The notes below the pieces were generated by a model. It saw nothing but the letters and a program-made list of their open reading frames with translations, was not told the origin of the DNA and ran no database searches. 64,000 bases of DNA, from NCBI RefSeq assembly GCF_041080675.1, contig NZ_CP163520.1, forward strand, positions 2,170,001-2,234,000, in the 5' to 3' direction. A program made the translations under genes and the position numbers. Each line of letters starts with the position of its first letter. The stretch's first letter is position 1. Shown here piece after piece: positions 11,801 through 18,940 of the stretch. The stretch is from Streptomyces sp. cg36 (GTDB lineage: Bacteria; Actinomycetota; Actinomycetes; Streptomycetales; Streptomycetaceae).

Positions 11801-12801
11801 AGGACCAGATCCTGGGCCGGCTCGAACTGCGCCTCGGCGACTCGATGGACTCCGAGTTCGACCGCCGGGTCGCGGCCAACGTGCCGGTGGGCATGCCGGG
11901 CCGCGGCCAGGTCGCGGAGAAGCTGCACTTCATGGCGGCGCTGCCGCGGGTGGACGGCTCCTGCGACGCGGACACGCTGTCCGGGGCGACCGAGGCGTTC
12001 GTCGCCTCGGCCAAGGAGGCGTGGCAGGGCCCGGCCGCGCCGACCGTGCGGCTGCTCCCCCGCAGGCTCCCGGCCGACCAGCTGCCCAAGGGCTTCGAGT
12101 ATCCGCAGCACGGCGTGGCGATCGGCATCGACGAGACCAATCTGGAGCCGGTGTTCGTCGACTTCGAGACGGACCCCTTCTTCCTGGTCTTCGGCGAGAG
12201 CGAGTCGGGCAAGACGGCGCTGCTGCGCCACCTCGCCCAGAAGATCTCCGAGCGGTACTCGCCGGACGAGGCGAAGATCGTCGTCGGTGACTACCGCCGC
12301 TCGCTCCTGGACGCGGTCCCGCAGACCCATCTGCTCGAATACGCGCCGCTGTCCAGCGCGCTGGAGATGCACATGAACGCGCTGGCGGACCTGATGGTCC
12401 GCCGCCAGCCCCCGGCCGACGTCACCCCGCAGCAGCTGCGCGACCGCTCCTGGTGGACCGGCCCGCAGGTCTTCATCATCGTCGACGACTACGAGCTGGT
12501 GTCGACGAACGCGGGCAACCCGCTGTCGGTCATGGTGGAGAACCTGCCGTTCTCCCGGGACGTGGGCGTGCGCTTCATCATCGCCCGCAGCGCGGCGGGC
12601 GCCTCGCGCTCGATGTACGAGTCGTTCATGCAGCGCATCAAGGAGCTGGGCGCGCAGGGCGTGGTCCTGTCCGGCGACCCGAACGAGGGCGATGTGCTCG
12701 GCAACGTCCGCCCCCGGCCGATGCCGCAGGGCCGCGGCTACTTCGTCTCCCGCAAGCGCGGCACCCCGCTGGTGCAGCTGGGCTGGCTCCCGGAGAACTG
12801 A
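8854..12801 (+). CDS. eccC: Type VII secretion FtsK/SpoIIIE ATPase EccC
   Basis: EccC is the motor of ESX secretion. This 1315-residue single-chain version has two transmembrane helices at about residues 42-82, then three ATPase domains. Domain 1 is complete: Walker A GATGSGKS near residue 471 and Walker B LVLVIDEF near 580 with its catalytic Glu. Domain 2 has GPQSGKST near 828 but VFLVIDGW instead of a DE box; domain 3 has GESESGKT near 1113 and VFIIVDDYE. This agrees with the known pattern in which only the first domain hydrolyses ATP efficiently. GTG at 8854 is used; the ATG at 8846 hits a stop after two more codons. Confidence 0.96.
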   Translation: MSQIVVKRPPRSLPPEVSSDELRLEAPPELPRGQQESVLMQLLPMLGMGSSVVFFFMPNSAPFMKIMGALMLVSTVSMVIAQVVKFRRGAQGQMADVRRDYLKYLAQTRRAVRKTARRQRDAQLYLHPAPEQLWSVVAEGSRVWERRVGDDDFGQARIGLGAQQLSTPLIAPETAPVDELEPLCAGAMQQFLAVHGSLDGLPMAVSMRAFYHVTVSGEAESAQSAARALVAQLVTLHSPDDLMVAVVAAPGAVGRWDWTKWLPHTQLPGQVDGAGTKRLFGDDLGELELLLHSRLDGRPRFSRDNLPVLDQPHLVVVLDGGMVPPDSMFAAAEGLQGVTIVEVVPGELDEPRGGLSVVVRPGRLRLESGFGLAYEGLPDQMSLPAAEALARQLAPLQMGGGDDDEPLLANLDFTDLLNLGDAGSIDVARTWRPRSTAERLRVPIGVGEDGQPVMLDLKEAAQEGMGPHGLCVGATGSGKSELLRTLVLGLAVTHTSETLNFVLADFKGGATFTGMSQMPHVAAVITNLADDLTLVDRMGDAIRGELQRRQELLRSAGNYANMHDYEKARAAGAPLEPLASLVLVIDEFSELLTAKPDFIDMFIQIGRIGRSLGVHLLLASQRLEEGKLRGLDTYLSYRVGLRTFSAAESRTALGVPDAYHLPSVPGSGYLKFGTDEMVRFKAAYVSGTYRSGGPGLTVGPLPIERRPALFTAAPVPVVYAAPDPAALTAPGEDDALADTVLDVIVRRLEGQGVPAHQVWLPPLDDAPSLDQLLPGISASAERGLNAAEYTRPGGLIVPLGLIDKPFEQRREVLYRDFSGAAGHMLVVGGPQSGKSTLMRTLISSFALTHTPHEVQFYGLDFGGGGLSAVADLPHVGGIASRLDPERVRRTVAEVAGVLNRREEFFRANGIDSIATYRRRRAAGDLPGEAWGDVFLVIDGWGAFRGDYEMLDGVVQDIAGRGLGYGIHVILTASRYMEVRAALKDQILGRLELRLGDSMDSEFDRRVAANVPVGMPGRGQVAEKLHFMAALPRVDGSCDADTLSGATEAFVASAKEAWQGPAAPTVRLLPRRLPADQLPKGFEYPQHGVAIGIDETNLEPVFVDFETDPFFLVFGESESGKTALLRHLAQKISERYSPDEAKIVVGDYRRSLLDAVPQTHLLEYAPLSSALEMHMNALADLMVRRQPPADVTPQQLRDRSWWTGPQVFIIVDDYELVSTNAGNPLSVMVENLPFSRDVGVRFIIARSAAGASRSMYESFMQRIKELGAQGVVLSGDPNEGDVLGNVRPRPMPQGRGYFVSRKRGTPLVQLGWLPEN

Positions 12802-12953
12802 GGAGGGCCCGGCCGTGAGTGGAGGCCGGGCCATGGGCGGGGGTCCCCGTGCGAGGTGCGGAGGTCCCCGGGTGAGGTGCGGCAAACCCCGCCTGCGGAC
12901 CCCCCGCTTCCAACTACGCTGACCCGCAGTGGACTTCGAAGGGAACGTGCTGA

Positions 12954-13187
12954 ATGGGCAGCGAACGTGAGAAGGAAGAGCTGTACGCCCTGGACATCTC
13001 GGGCGCGGAGTGGGTGAGCGCGCCCGGGACCGAGGAGGCGGAGGAGCGGGTGGAGATCGCGCATCTGCCCGGCGGGGCCGTGGCGATGCGGTCCTCCCTC
13101 GACCCGGAGACCGTGCTGCGGTACACCGAGGCGGAGTGGACGGCGTTCGTCCTGGGCGCCCGGGACGGCGAGTTCGACCTGCGCTGA
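12954..13187 (+). CDS. DUF397 domain protein
   Basis: A 77-residue protein of the actinobacterial DUF397 family, recognised by DISGAEWVSAPG, EERVEIAHLPGGAVAMRSS and the end VLRYTEAEWTAFVLGARDGEFDL. DUF397 genes normally sit beside an XRE-type helix-turn-helix gene (as in the BldB/WhiJ systems). No such partner is nearby, so this is an orphan copy embedded in the ESX locus. ATG at 12954 has GAAGGGAA about 10 bases upstream. Its role is unknown. Confidence 0.85.
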   Translation: MGSEREKEELYALDISGAEWVSAPGTEEAEERVEIAHLPGGAVAMRSSLDPETVLRYTEAEWTAFVLGARDGEFDLR

Positions 13188-13240
13188 GCCTGGCGCCGGG
13201 CGCGGCGGCCAGGCGTACGGACGCATGGCCGTGCGGGCCT

Positions 13241-13282
13241 ACGGAAGGGGGTCACGCCCGATCGGGCGTGACCCCCTTCCGT
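13241..13282. terminator. Strong bidirectional terminator
   Basis: A perfect 20-base-pair inverted repeat (ACGGAAGGGGGTCACGCCCG and its complement) around a two-base centre, between the convergent DUF397 gene and esxA. It can end both the eccC-side transcript and the long eccB-to-esxA operon. Confidence 0.88.
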
Positions 13283-13324
13283 GCGGCCGTTCAGCCGTAC
13301 CGCGGTGCGGTCCGGCCGGCGGGC

Positions 13325-13633
13325 TCAGTACGCCTCGGTGAACAGACGCGACGCCTTGAGGTCGGTCGCGTGGTAGCTCTCCTTGCCGGTCTCGATCGTG
13401 CGGGCGATCTTCTCCAGCGTCTGCTGGATGTCGTGCGCGTCGGCCCGGTAGTCCTTCTGGACCTTCAGGTACTGGCCGTGCGCCTCGCCGTCCCAGGTGT
13501 CGGCGACGACCTTGACGGCCGACTCCATGCGCGAGAGGTCGTCCATGATGCGCTTGGAGATGGCGCGGATGCTGTTCGCGATCTCCTGGACGTTCTCATA
13601 CCGGATCTTGAGGTCGGGACCGAGGTCACCCAT
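13325..13633 (-). CDS. esxA: WXG100 secreted protein, EsxA type
   Basis: A 102-residue helical-hairpin protein with the WXG turn at Trp47-Asp48-Gly49 and a YxxxD secretion signal (Tyr87 to Asp91, YHATD) near the C-terminus. It should form a heterodimer with the neighbouring EsxB and be exported by EccC. It is the last gene of the operon and is separated from esxB by 199 bases that contain GC-rich hairpins. It ends next to a strong terminator. The symbol follows the S. coelicolor naming for the esx pair. Confidence 0.93.
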   Translation of the reverse strand: MGDLGPDLKIRYENVQEIANSIRAISKRIMDDLSRMESAVKVVADTWDGEAHGQYLKVQKDYRADAHDIQQTLEKIARTIETGKESYHATDLKASRLFTEAY

Positions 13634-13763
13634 GTCTGCTCCTCGTGAAGTCTGAAGTGTGTACGTGCGCGGAGGGGCCGCGGTGCGTGACGTCGCCGCG
13701 CGGGCGCGGTGCCTGCGCCACCGCCGGCACCCGGATGTGCCCGGGCCCGGAAGCCCGGAGCTG

Positions 13764-13782
13764 CCTGGCGGGAACCGCCAGG
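13764..13782 (-). promoter_or_regulatory. Hairpin between esxB and esxA
   Basis: An eight-base-pair perfect stem (CCTGGCGG with CCGCCAGG) around a three-base loop, inside the 199-base gap between esxB and esxA. Further GC-rich near-repeats of GCGGGGCC surround it. Such a structure could set the ratio of the two esx messages by processing or partial termination, or protect a processed 3' end. This role is inference only. Confidence 0.4.
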
Positions 13783-13832
13783 GCCGAGCGGGGCCCAGCG
13801 GGGCCAGAAGTGCTCGGCGGGGCCCAGGAGTG

Positions 13833-14198
13833 TCAGAGGCTGTTCAGGCCGGAGGTGTTGGGCACACCGCCGCTGGTAGCGCCGCCCTGCGCGTTGATCG
13901 CGCGGAACGCGGAGTCGACCTCTTCGTCGTTCTCCTGGTTGAGGTTCTTGGTGCCGACCACGGCGTTGTAGAGGACGTCCAGCTTGCGGCGGATGTCGTC
14001 GTGCCGACGGTTCAGCGTGTCCTGCGCGGTGACGAACTGGTTGGCACCGGAACCGGTCCAGCCCGCCCCGACCGTCGCGATCGCGTCGGCGAGGACGCGG
14101 ATCTGCTGGCTCATGTCGTGAGCGGTTTCCTCAATGGCGCTCTTGGCCTTGGTGACGGCCTCGTAGCCAATGCTCTGACCACCGGGGTTGGAGCTCAT
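13833..14198 (-). CDS. esxB: WXG100 secreted protein, EsxB type
   Basis: A 121-residue WXG100 protein with the turn at Trp47-Thr48-Gly49 flanked by two long helices (AVTKAKSAIEETAHDMSQQI and LNRRHDDIRRKLDVLYNAVV). A flexible glycine/serine-rich tail of about 20 residues follows. No YxxxD/E motif is obvious, so EsxA probably supplies the export signal for the pair. It starts 33 bases after the upstream mycosin gene. Confidence 0.92.
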   Translation of the reverse strand: MSSNPGGQSIGYEAVTKAKSAIEETAHDMSQQIRVLADAIATVGAGWTGSGANQFVTAQDTLNRRHDDIRRKLDVLYNAVVGTKNLNQENDEEVDSAFRAINAQGGATSGGVPNTSGLNSL

Positions 14199-14231
14199 TT
14201 TCTTCCCTCTCGTGAGTGTCCGAGCGAGTAC

Positions 14232-15446
14232 TTACGCCCGCTTGTTGCGTACACGTACCGCCACGACGGCGCCGCCGATGAGGACGACGGCCGCGGCGAT
14301 GATGGCGATGACGGTCCAGGGCGCGGAGTCCTTCGACTCCGCGGCTGCCTTCGGCTTCTCCTGGTCGCCCGCGCCCGCCCCCTTGTCTGCTGTGTGTGCG
14401 GGAGAGGGGGAAGTACTGGGTGCGCCGCTCGCGCCGCCACGGGCGGCGAGCAGCGGATTGACGTCGGCGGGGCCCGGGTCGCCGTTGCCCTTGACCAGCA
14501 CCTGGGCGGGCCGGACGGTCCCCCAGCCGATGTACTGGCTGGGCACCTTGCCGTTGTGCCCGGCGGTCTCCATCATCACGCGCAACACCTGGTTCCCGGT
14601 CCAGCCGGGGTGCGCGGACCAGATGAGGGCGGCGGTGGCGGAGGTCAGGGCGGTGGCGTAACTGGTGCCGCCCGTCTCGCAATAGCCATTGCCGTCCTTG
14701 CAGTGGGCGGGGATCTTCTCCCCCGGTGCAGCCAGACCGAGATGGCTTCCGGTGCCCGAGAACGCGGCCAGCTTGCCGCCCGTTCCCACGGCACCGACCG
14801 CGACGACGCCGGGGGTCGCGGCCGGGTACTCGACCGGATTGCCCTTGTCGCCGTCATTGCCGGAACCCGCGAAGACCAGCTTGCCCTTGGCCAGGGCATA
14901 CGCCACCGCTGAGGCCAGGCCCTGCTGCTCGCCCTCACCCAGAGAGTTCCCGGCGAGCGAGACGTTGAGGACACGTGCGTCGGAGTCGGCGGCGTAACGG
15001 ATCGCCTTGGCCAGCGTGACCATCCCGCCGAAATCGCCGTCCTTGACGGCGGCCTTGACCGGAAGGACCTTCGCGTCCGGGGCGAGTCCCCTGATTCCGC
15101 CGTTGGCACCGCTGCCGGAGATGGCCACCGCCATGTTCGTGCCGTGGCCGTCCGTGTCCGTCCGGGCGCCACCCGACCCGGTGAAGTCCTGGCCCCCGTC
15201 CGCGACTCGTCCTGCGAGCTCCGGCTCCGAGCGGATACCCGTGTCGATCACCGCGACCGTGATGCCCTTGCCGGTGCTGACCTTCCACATGGATTCCGCG
15301 TCCATCGCGTCCAGGTACCACTGCTTGGAGCGCATGTCGTCGGCCAGCGCCGTCGGCGCGGTGCCGACCGAGCAGGCCAGCGCCGCAGCCAGCGCGGCAC
15401 CGAGAAGTGCCGAGCGGCTGCGCACTGCGCGGGCTGAGCTGAACAT
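14232..15446 (-). CDS. mycP: Type VII secretion-associated subtilisin-like protease (mycosin), copy 1
   Basis: A 404-residue membrane-anchored S8 protease. It has an N-terminal signal peptide (about residues 1-36), catalytic Asp68 (VAVIDTG), His101 (DGHGTN) and Ser262 (GGTSYATA), and the oxyanion Asn in AGSGNDGD. A proline/serine-rich linker leads to one C-terminal transmembrane helix (about 375-395) and a basic tail. This is the mycosin architecture; mycosins are needed for ESX stability and cleave some substrates. It is the closer of two mycosins to the esx genes. Confidence 0.93.
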   Translation of the reverse strand: MFSSARAVRSRSALLGAALAAALACSVGTAPTALADDMRSKQWYLDAMDAESMWKVSTGKGITVAVIDTGIRSEPELAGRVADGGQDFTGSGGARTDTDGHGTNMAVAISGSGANGGIRGLAPDAKVLPVKAAVKDGDFGGMVTLAKAIRYAADSDARVLNVSLAGNSLGEGEQQGLASAVAYALAKGKLVFAGSGNDGDKGNPVEYPAATPGVVAVGAVGTGGKLAAFSGTGSHLGLAAPGEKIPAHCKDGNGYCETGGTSYATALTSATAALIWSAHPGWTGNQVLRVMMETAGHNGKVPSQYIGWGTVRPAQVLVKGNGDPGPADVNPLLAARGGASGAPSTSPSPAHTADKGAGAGDQEKPKAAAESKDSAPWTVIAIIAAAVVLIGGAVVAVRVRNKRA

Positions 15447-15485
15447 GGGACTGCGGGCTCCTTGAGCGGCGATGGTTTGCGTACG

Positions 15486-16865
15486 TCAGTCGACGACCGG
15501 CGGGACGACCTTGCGGTGGTCCATCGCCCAGGTCTCCTCGTCCTCGACCAGGTAGTCGGGGGCCTCGGAGGAAGTGGAGCGACGCCGGTCCGTGCCTCGC
15601 TTGTTGCCGTTCACCAACCCCGTACCGCCGGGGGTGAATTCACCACGCCCGCCGAGAGACGCACGCGGGGCCCCAACAGTTCCACCCGGCTCGGAGGCCA
15701 GCCTGCGACCGCCCGCACCGGTGGCGGCGCGCGGCGCGCCGCCGGGGGCGTGTCCCATGCCGCCGCCCATGGGCCCACGGGCCATGCCGCTGCCCGCCCG
15801 CTCCTCGCCGACGACCGTTCCCATCGGGAGCCGGGGCGTGGAGCCACGACCGGTCGTCGGCATGGGACGGCCGCCGGTGATGCCCTCGGGGGTGACACCG
15901 CGCACGGTGCCCGGAAGACCACTCGGACGGGCGATGCCCGGACCGCGCGGGTTGCCCAGCGCCCGGCCACCGGCCGGACCCTCCCCCGGCACACCGGCGC
16001 GGGGCACGCCGGGGACAGCGGTACGCCCCGGACCGCTCTTGCCCAGCGGACCGGGCAGCACCGGCGGAGGGGTGAGGACCGGAGGCTGTCCCTGTACGGG
16101 CGTGGGACCCGTGGGTCCGACCGGGGGCCGTGTCGTGGTCTCCGGGGGCGGAGTCATCGTCACGGAGTCGATGGCGGTGTGCGCCGTGGACTCGTGCGGG
16201 GTGAAGGTGGAGGCGACCGTCGTGTGCGGCGGAGAGGTCGTGCCGCTGGTCACGGAGTACCCATGAGTACCGGCACCGGCGGAGGTGACGTGTCCGGTTC
16301 CCGATCCGTTGGCAGCACTGTGACTTGAGCCGCTGCTGCCGTATCGCTGCTCCCCGGTGCCCACCGTGTCGCCCACACCCGAGGGCAACGGCGCGAACTT
16401 CGGCTCCGGCTGCGCCGAGATCCGGTCCCGCGACGCGTCGTAGTACGACGCCAGCCGGTTCAGCTGGTTGATCGCCTCGTTCGTCTTCGGCCCCAGCGCC
16501 TTCAGGCGCGCCTTCTCCTTCTCGGGGTCGGCGTAACACATGGAGTCGCCGGCCGGAACCGCCGCCTTGGCCTCGGTCAGGGCCTGGCCCGCGCGGGCCA
16601 TCTCCTGGCCGACGACCCCCGCGTACTCGCTCAGCACCAGGGTCTCGGAGACCATGCCCCGGCCCCACTCGCGGAACGCGTCGCCACCGGCGCCGTGCCA
16701 CTTGACCTGTTCGAGGTACCAGCGCAGGTCGCGCGCGATGTTCGCGATGTCGGGCGCGGCGGCGGCCAGTGCCTCGGCCGCGCCGGTCAGTTCGGCCGGC
16801 TTGGCCGACGCCAGCATCGCGTTGAGCGCTTCCAGGGACATGCCCTCGAATTCGTCGTTCGCCAT
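15486..16865 (-). CDS. ESX-associated WXG-like protein with long Gly/Pro-rich tail
   Basis: A 459-residue protein. The first 100 residues form a helical region containing Trp56-His57-Gly58 (EQVKWHGAGG), like a WXG100/PPE-type hairpin. From about residue 190 the chain becomes disordered and rich in Pro, Gly, Thr and Arg. This suggests a type VII substrate or accessory protein rather than an enzyme. Two in-frame ATGs are close together; the second, at 16865, has GGGGG at proper spacing (seven bases), while the first at 16871 leaves only one base. No named family is recognised. Confidence 0.75.
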   Translation of the reverse strand: MANDEFEGMSLEALNAMLASAKPAELTGAAEALAAAAPDIANIARDLRWYLEQVKWHGAGGDAFREWGRGMVSETLVLSEYAGVVGQEMARAGQALTEAKAAVPAGDSMCYADPEKEKARLKALGPKTNEAINQLNRLASYYDASRDRISAQPEPKFAPLPSGVGDTVGTGEQRYGSSGSSHSAANGSGTGHVTSAGAGTHGYSVTSGTTSPPHTTVASTFTPHESTAHTAIDSVTMTPPPETTTRPPVGPTGPTPVQGQPPVLTPPPVLPGPLGKSGPGRTAVPGVPRAGVPGEGPAGGRALGNPRGPGIARPSGLPGTVRGVTPEGITGGRPMPTTGRGSTPRLPMGTVVGEERAGSGMARGPMGGGMGHAPGGAPRAATGAGGRRLASEPGGTVGAPRASLGGRGEFTPGGTGLVNGNKRGTDRRRSTSSEAPDYLVEDEETWAMDHRKVVPPVVD

Positions 16866-16878
16866 CGTCATGCCCCCT

Positions 16879-17415
16879 TTACTTCAGGCCGCCGGAGTCG
16901 GCGTCGCCGCCGTGACCGCCCTGGCCGTCCTTGCCGCCGTTGCCGCCCTGGTCGGACGCCTTCGGGTCCCCGGTCGGAGCGCCGGTCGGGTCGCCGTTCG
17001 GAGACTTGTAGTACGTCTCCGTCTCCTTGCGGATCGACTGGTAGCGCTGGGCCTCGTCCGCGTCGATGCCGCCGTAGCCCTTGTCGGCGATGTGGACGGC
17101 GATGCCCATGCCCTCGATCTGGTCGCCGAAGATCTTGGTCAGCCGTTCCAGGTTCGTGCGGACCTTGTCGTACGCCTTGTGCAGCTCTTCCGCCGCCGCG
17201 AACCCCGTGCCGTACGCGCCCGGCTGGACGCGCTGGTCGGCGATCTTGGTGTGGCGGGCCGGGGACTTGTCGAGGGAGCGCAGCAGCTCCTCCATGCGGC
17301 CCTTGAAGTCGGCGAGGCTGACTCCGTCGACGCCGAGGTCCGGCTTGCCGCCGCCCCCGTTGCCGCCCTTGCTCCCGCCGTTGCCGCCGTTGCCGCCGCC
17401 GTTCGGCTCGGCCAC
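16879..17415 (-). CDS. ESX-operon hypothetical protein, Gly/Asn-rich ends
   Basis: A 178-residue protein that I do not recognise. Low-complexity Gly/Asn/Lys-rich ends flank a helical core of about 110 residues (DFKGRMEELLRSLDKSPARH and later EELHKAYDKVRTNLERLTKI). A core of this size with glycine-rich ends resembles a WXG-like or chaperone-type ESX protein, but no W-x-G is present. GTG at 17415 is chosen because GGGGAGGAACA precedes it directly; an upstream ATG at 17508 lacks any ribosome-binding site. It ends 13 bases before the next gene of the operon. Confidence 0.7.
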   Translation of the reverse strand: MAEPNGGGNGGNGGSKGGNGGGGKPDLGVDGVSLADFKGRMEELLRSLDKSPARHTKIADQRVQPGAYGTGFAAAEELHKAYDKVRTNLERLTKIFGDQIEGMGIAVHIADKGYGGIDADEAQRYQSIRKETETYYKSPNGDPTGAPTGDPKASDQGGNGGKDGQGGHGGDADSGGLK

Positions 17416-17567
17416 TGTTCCTCCCCGTAAATCCCCGTCGGCACCGCTCCGGCTCCGGTGCCGCCTTGCCGCTGTCGCTTCGTCACACTCGTGAAGCGCG
17501 CGAAGCATGTGATCACTCTAGTCACTTCGGCTTCCGCGCCCCATGAGTATCCGTACTCAGTACCGTC

Positions 17568-18902
17568 TCAGAACCGTTCCGAAATGCGACTGACTTTCTG
17601 CAAACCCCGTCGTTTCGCGTCACGGATGACCGTCGCCGTGCCCGCGACCACCGCGACGAGGAGCGCGCCGATGCCCAACGCGTACGTGGCGTACCGCTCG
17701 TCGCGCTCCTGGGGCGTCTCGGAGACCGCGAGGGCGGCCACGTCCGGGGCCTGCGCCCTGGGCGGGCCGGGGTCCGGGTGCGCGGCGGCCTCGGGCGCCG
17801 AGTCGTCGGTGACCGCGCGGACCGGGTCGACCACGCCCCAGCCGACGAAGTTGTCGTGCCCGTTGACGGAACGCTCCGCCGTCTGCTCGATCCGCGCCAC
17901 GATCTGCGCGGCCGTCCACTTCGGGTACCGCGCGCGCAGCAGCGCCGCGACGCCCGAGACGTACGGGGCGGAGAAACTGGTTCCGTTGTCCGAGCACTGG
18001 CCGTCGCCCGGCACCGTCGAGACGATGTCGACCCCGGGTGCGGCCACGCCCACGAAGGTGCCGGGCTGCGAGAACACCGCGCGCTCGTTGTTGCGGTCCG
18101 AGGAGGCCACCGCGAGGACGCCCGGGAACGCGGCCGGGAACGTCTCCTTCAGCTTGCCGTCCGTACCGTCGTTGCCCGCCGAGGCGACCACCACGATCTG
18201 CTTGGCCAGCGCCCGGGCGACCGCCTGCGCCAGCGGCGAGTTGGGCGCCATCGGTTCGCTGGTGTCCTGCGAGATGTTGATGACGTCGGCGTGCTGGGCG
18301 ATCGCGTGGTCGATCGCCTTCGCCATGGTGTCCGTCTTGCCGCTGTTCCGCTCGTCGTTCTGGCGGATCGGAATGATCGTCGCCTCCGGCGCGAGGCCCA
18401 CGAATCCGGTGCCGGAGCGGGGCCGCGCGGCGATGATGCCCGCGACCTTGGTGCCGTGGCCGACCTCGTCGACCGTGCCGTTGGTCTTGCCCCGCTTGTC
18501 GTTCTGCTCGCCCGTGCCGTTCTTGTCGGGCTTGAGGTAGTCCGCGCCGCTCTTGGCGTCGACCGCGGGCTTGAGCTGCGGGTTGGCGGTGTCGACACCG
18601 GTGTCGATCACGGCGACCCGTACGCCCTTGCCCTTGGTCTTCTGCCACAGCTCGTCGAAGAGCACGCGCTGGAGCGACCAGGGGCGGCCCTCGATCTGCT
18701 TCTTCATCGGGAACGTGCACTCGCCGCTGCCGTCCGTGCGCAGCGCACCGCTCCGCGGCGCGGGCCCGTCGGCGTACGCGTACGCGGGCGCGCAGGGGGC
18801 GAGCGCGAGCGCCACGGCAGCGCTCACCAGCACCGGCCGCACCACCGGTCGCGGCACCGCCGCCCGCTCGCGTCCCTTCGACGCCGACCTCGCCATGGAC
18901 AC
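17568..18902 (-). CDS. mycP: Type VII secretion-associated subtilisin-like protease (mycosin), copy 2
   Basis: A second complete mycosin: signal peptide (residues 1-40), Asp98 (VAVIDTG), His147 (VGHGTK), oxyanion Asn242 and Ser307 (NGTSFSAPYV), with one C-terminal transmembrane helix (about 410-430) and a basic tail; numbers count from ATG 18896. It differs clearly from the first copy in the loop after His147 and in its linker. GTG at 18902 fits GGAG at eight bases; ATG at 18896 is the alternative. It lies 38 bases downstream of eccB, the usual partner of mycosin. Confidence 0.92.
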   Translation of the reverse strand: MSMARSASKGRERAAVPRPVVRPVLVSAAVALALAPCAPAYAYADGPAPRSGALRTDGSGECTFPMKKQIEGRPWSLQRVLFDELWQKTKGKGVRVAVIDTGVDTANPQLKPAVDAKSGADYLKPDKNGTGEQNDKRGKTNGTVDEVGHGTKVAGIIAARPRSGTGFVGLAPEATIIPIRQNDERNSGKTDTMAKAIDHAIAQHADVINISQDTSEPMAPNSPLAQAVARALAKQIVVVASAGNDGTDGKLKETFPAAFPGVLAVASSDRNNERAVFSQPGTFVGVAAPGVDIVSTVPGDGQCSDNGTSFSAPYVSGVAALLRARYPKWTAAQIVARIEQTAERSVNGHDNFVGWGVVDPVRAVTDDSAPEAAAHPDPGPPRAQAPDVAALAVSETPQERDERYATYALGIGALLVAVVAGTATVIRDAKRRGLQKVSRISERF

Positions 18903-18940
18903 CGCCCTCACTCCTTCCCCCACCGGTCCCGGTCCCCGCC

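Noticed and set aside
8794..12885. A 1363-codon open frame opposite eccC
   Set aside because: Antisense artefact of GC-rich codon structure; the plus-strand product is unmistakable EccC.
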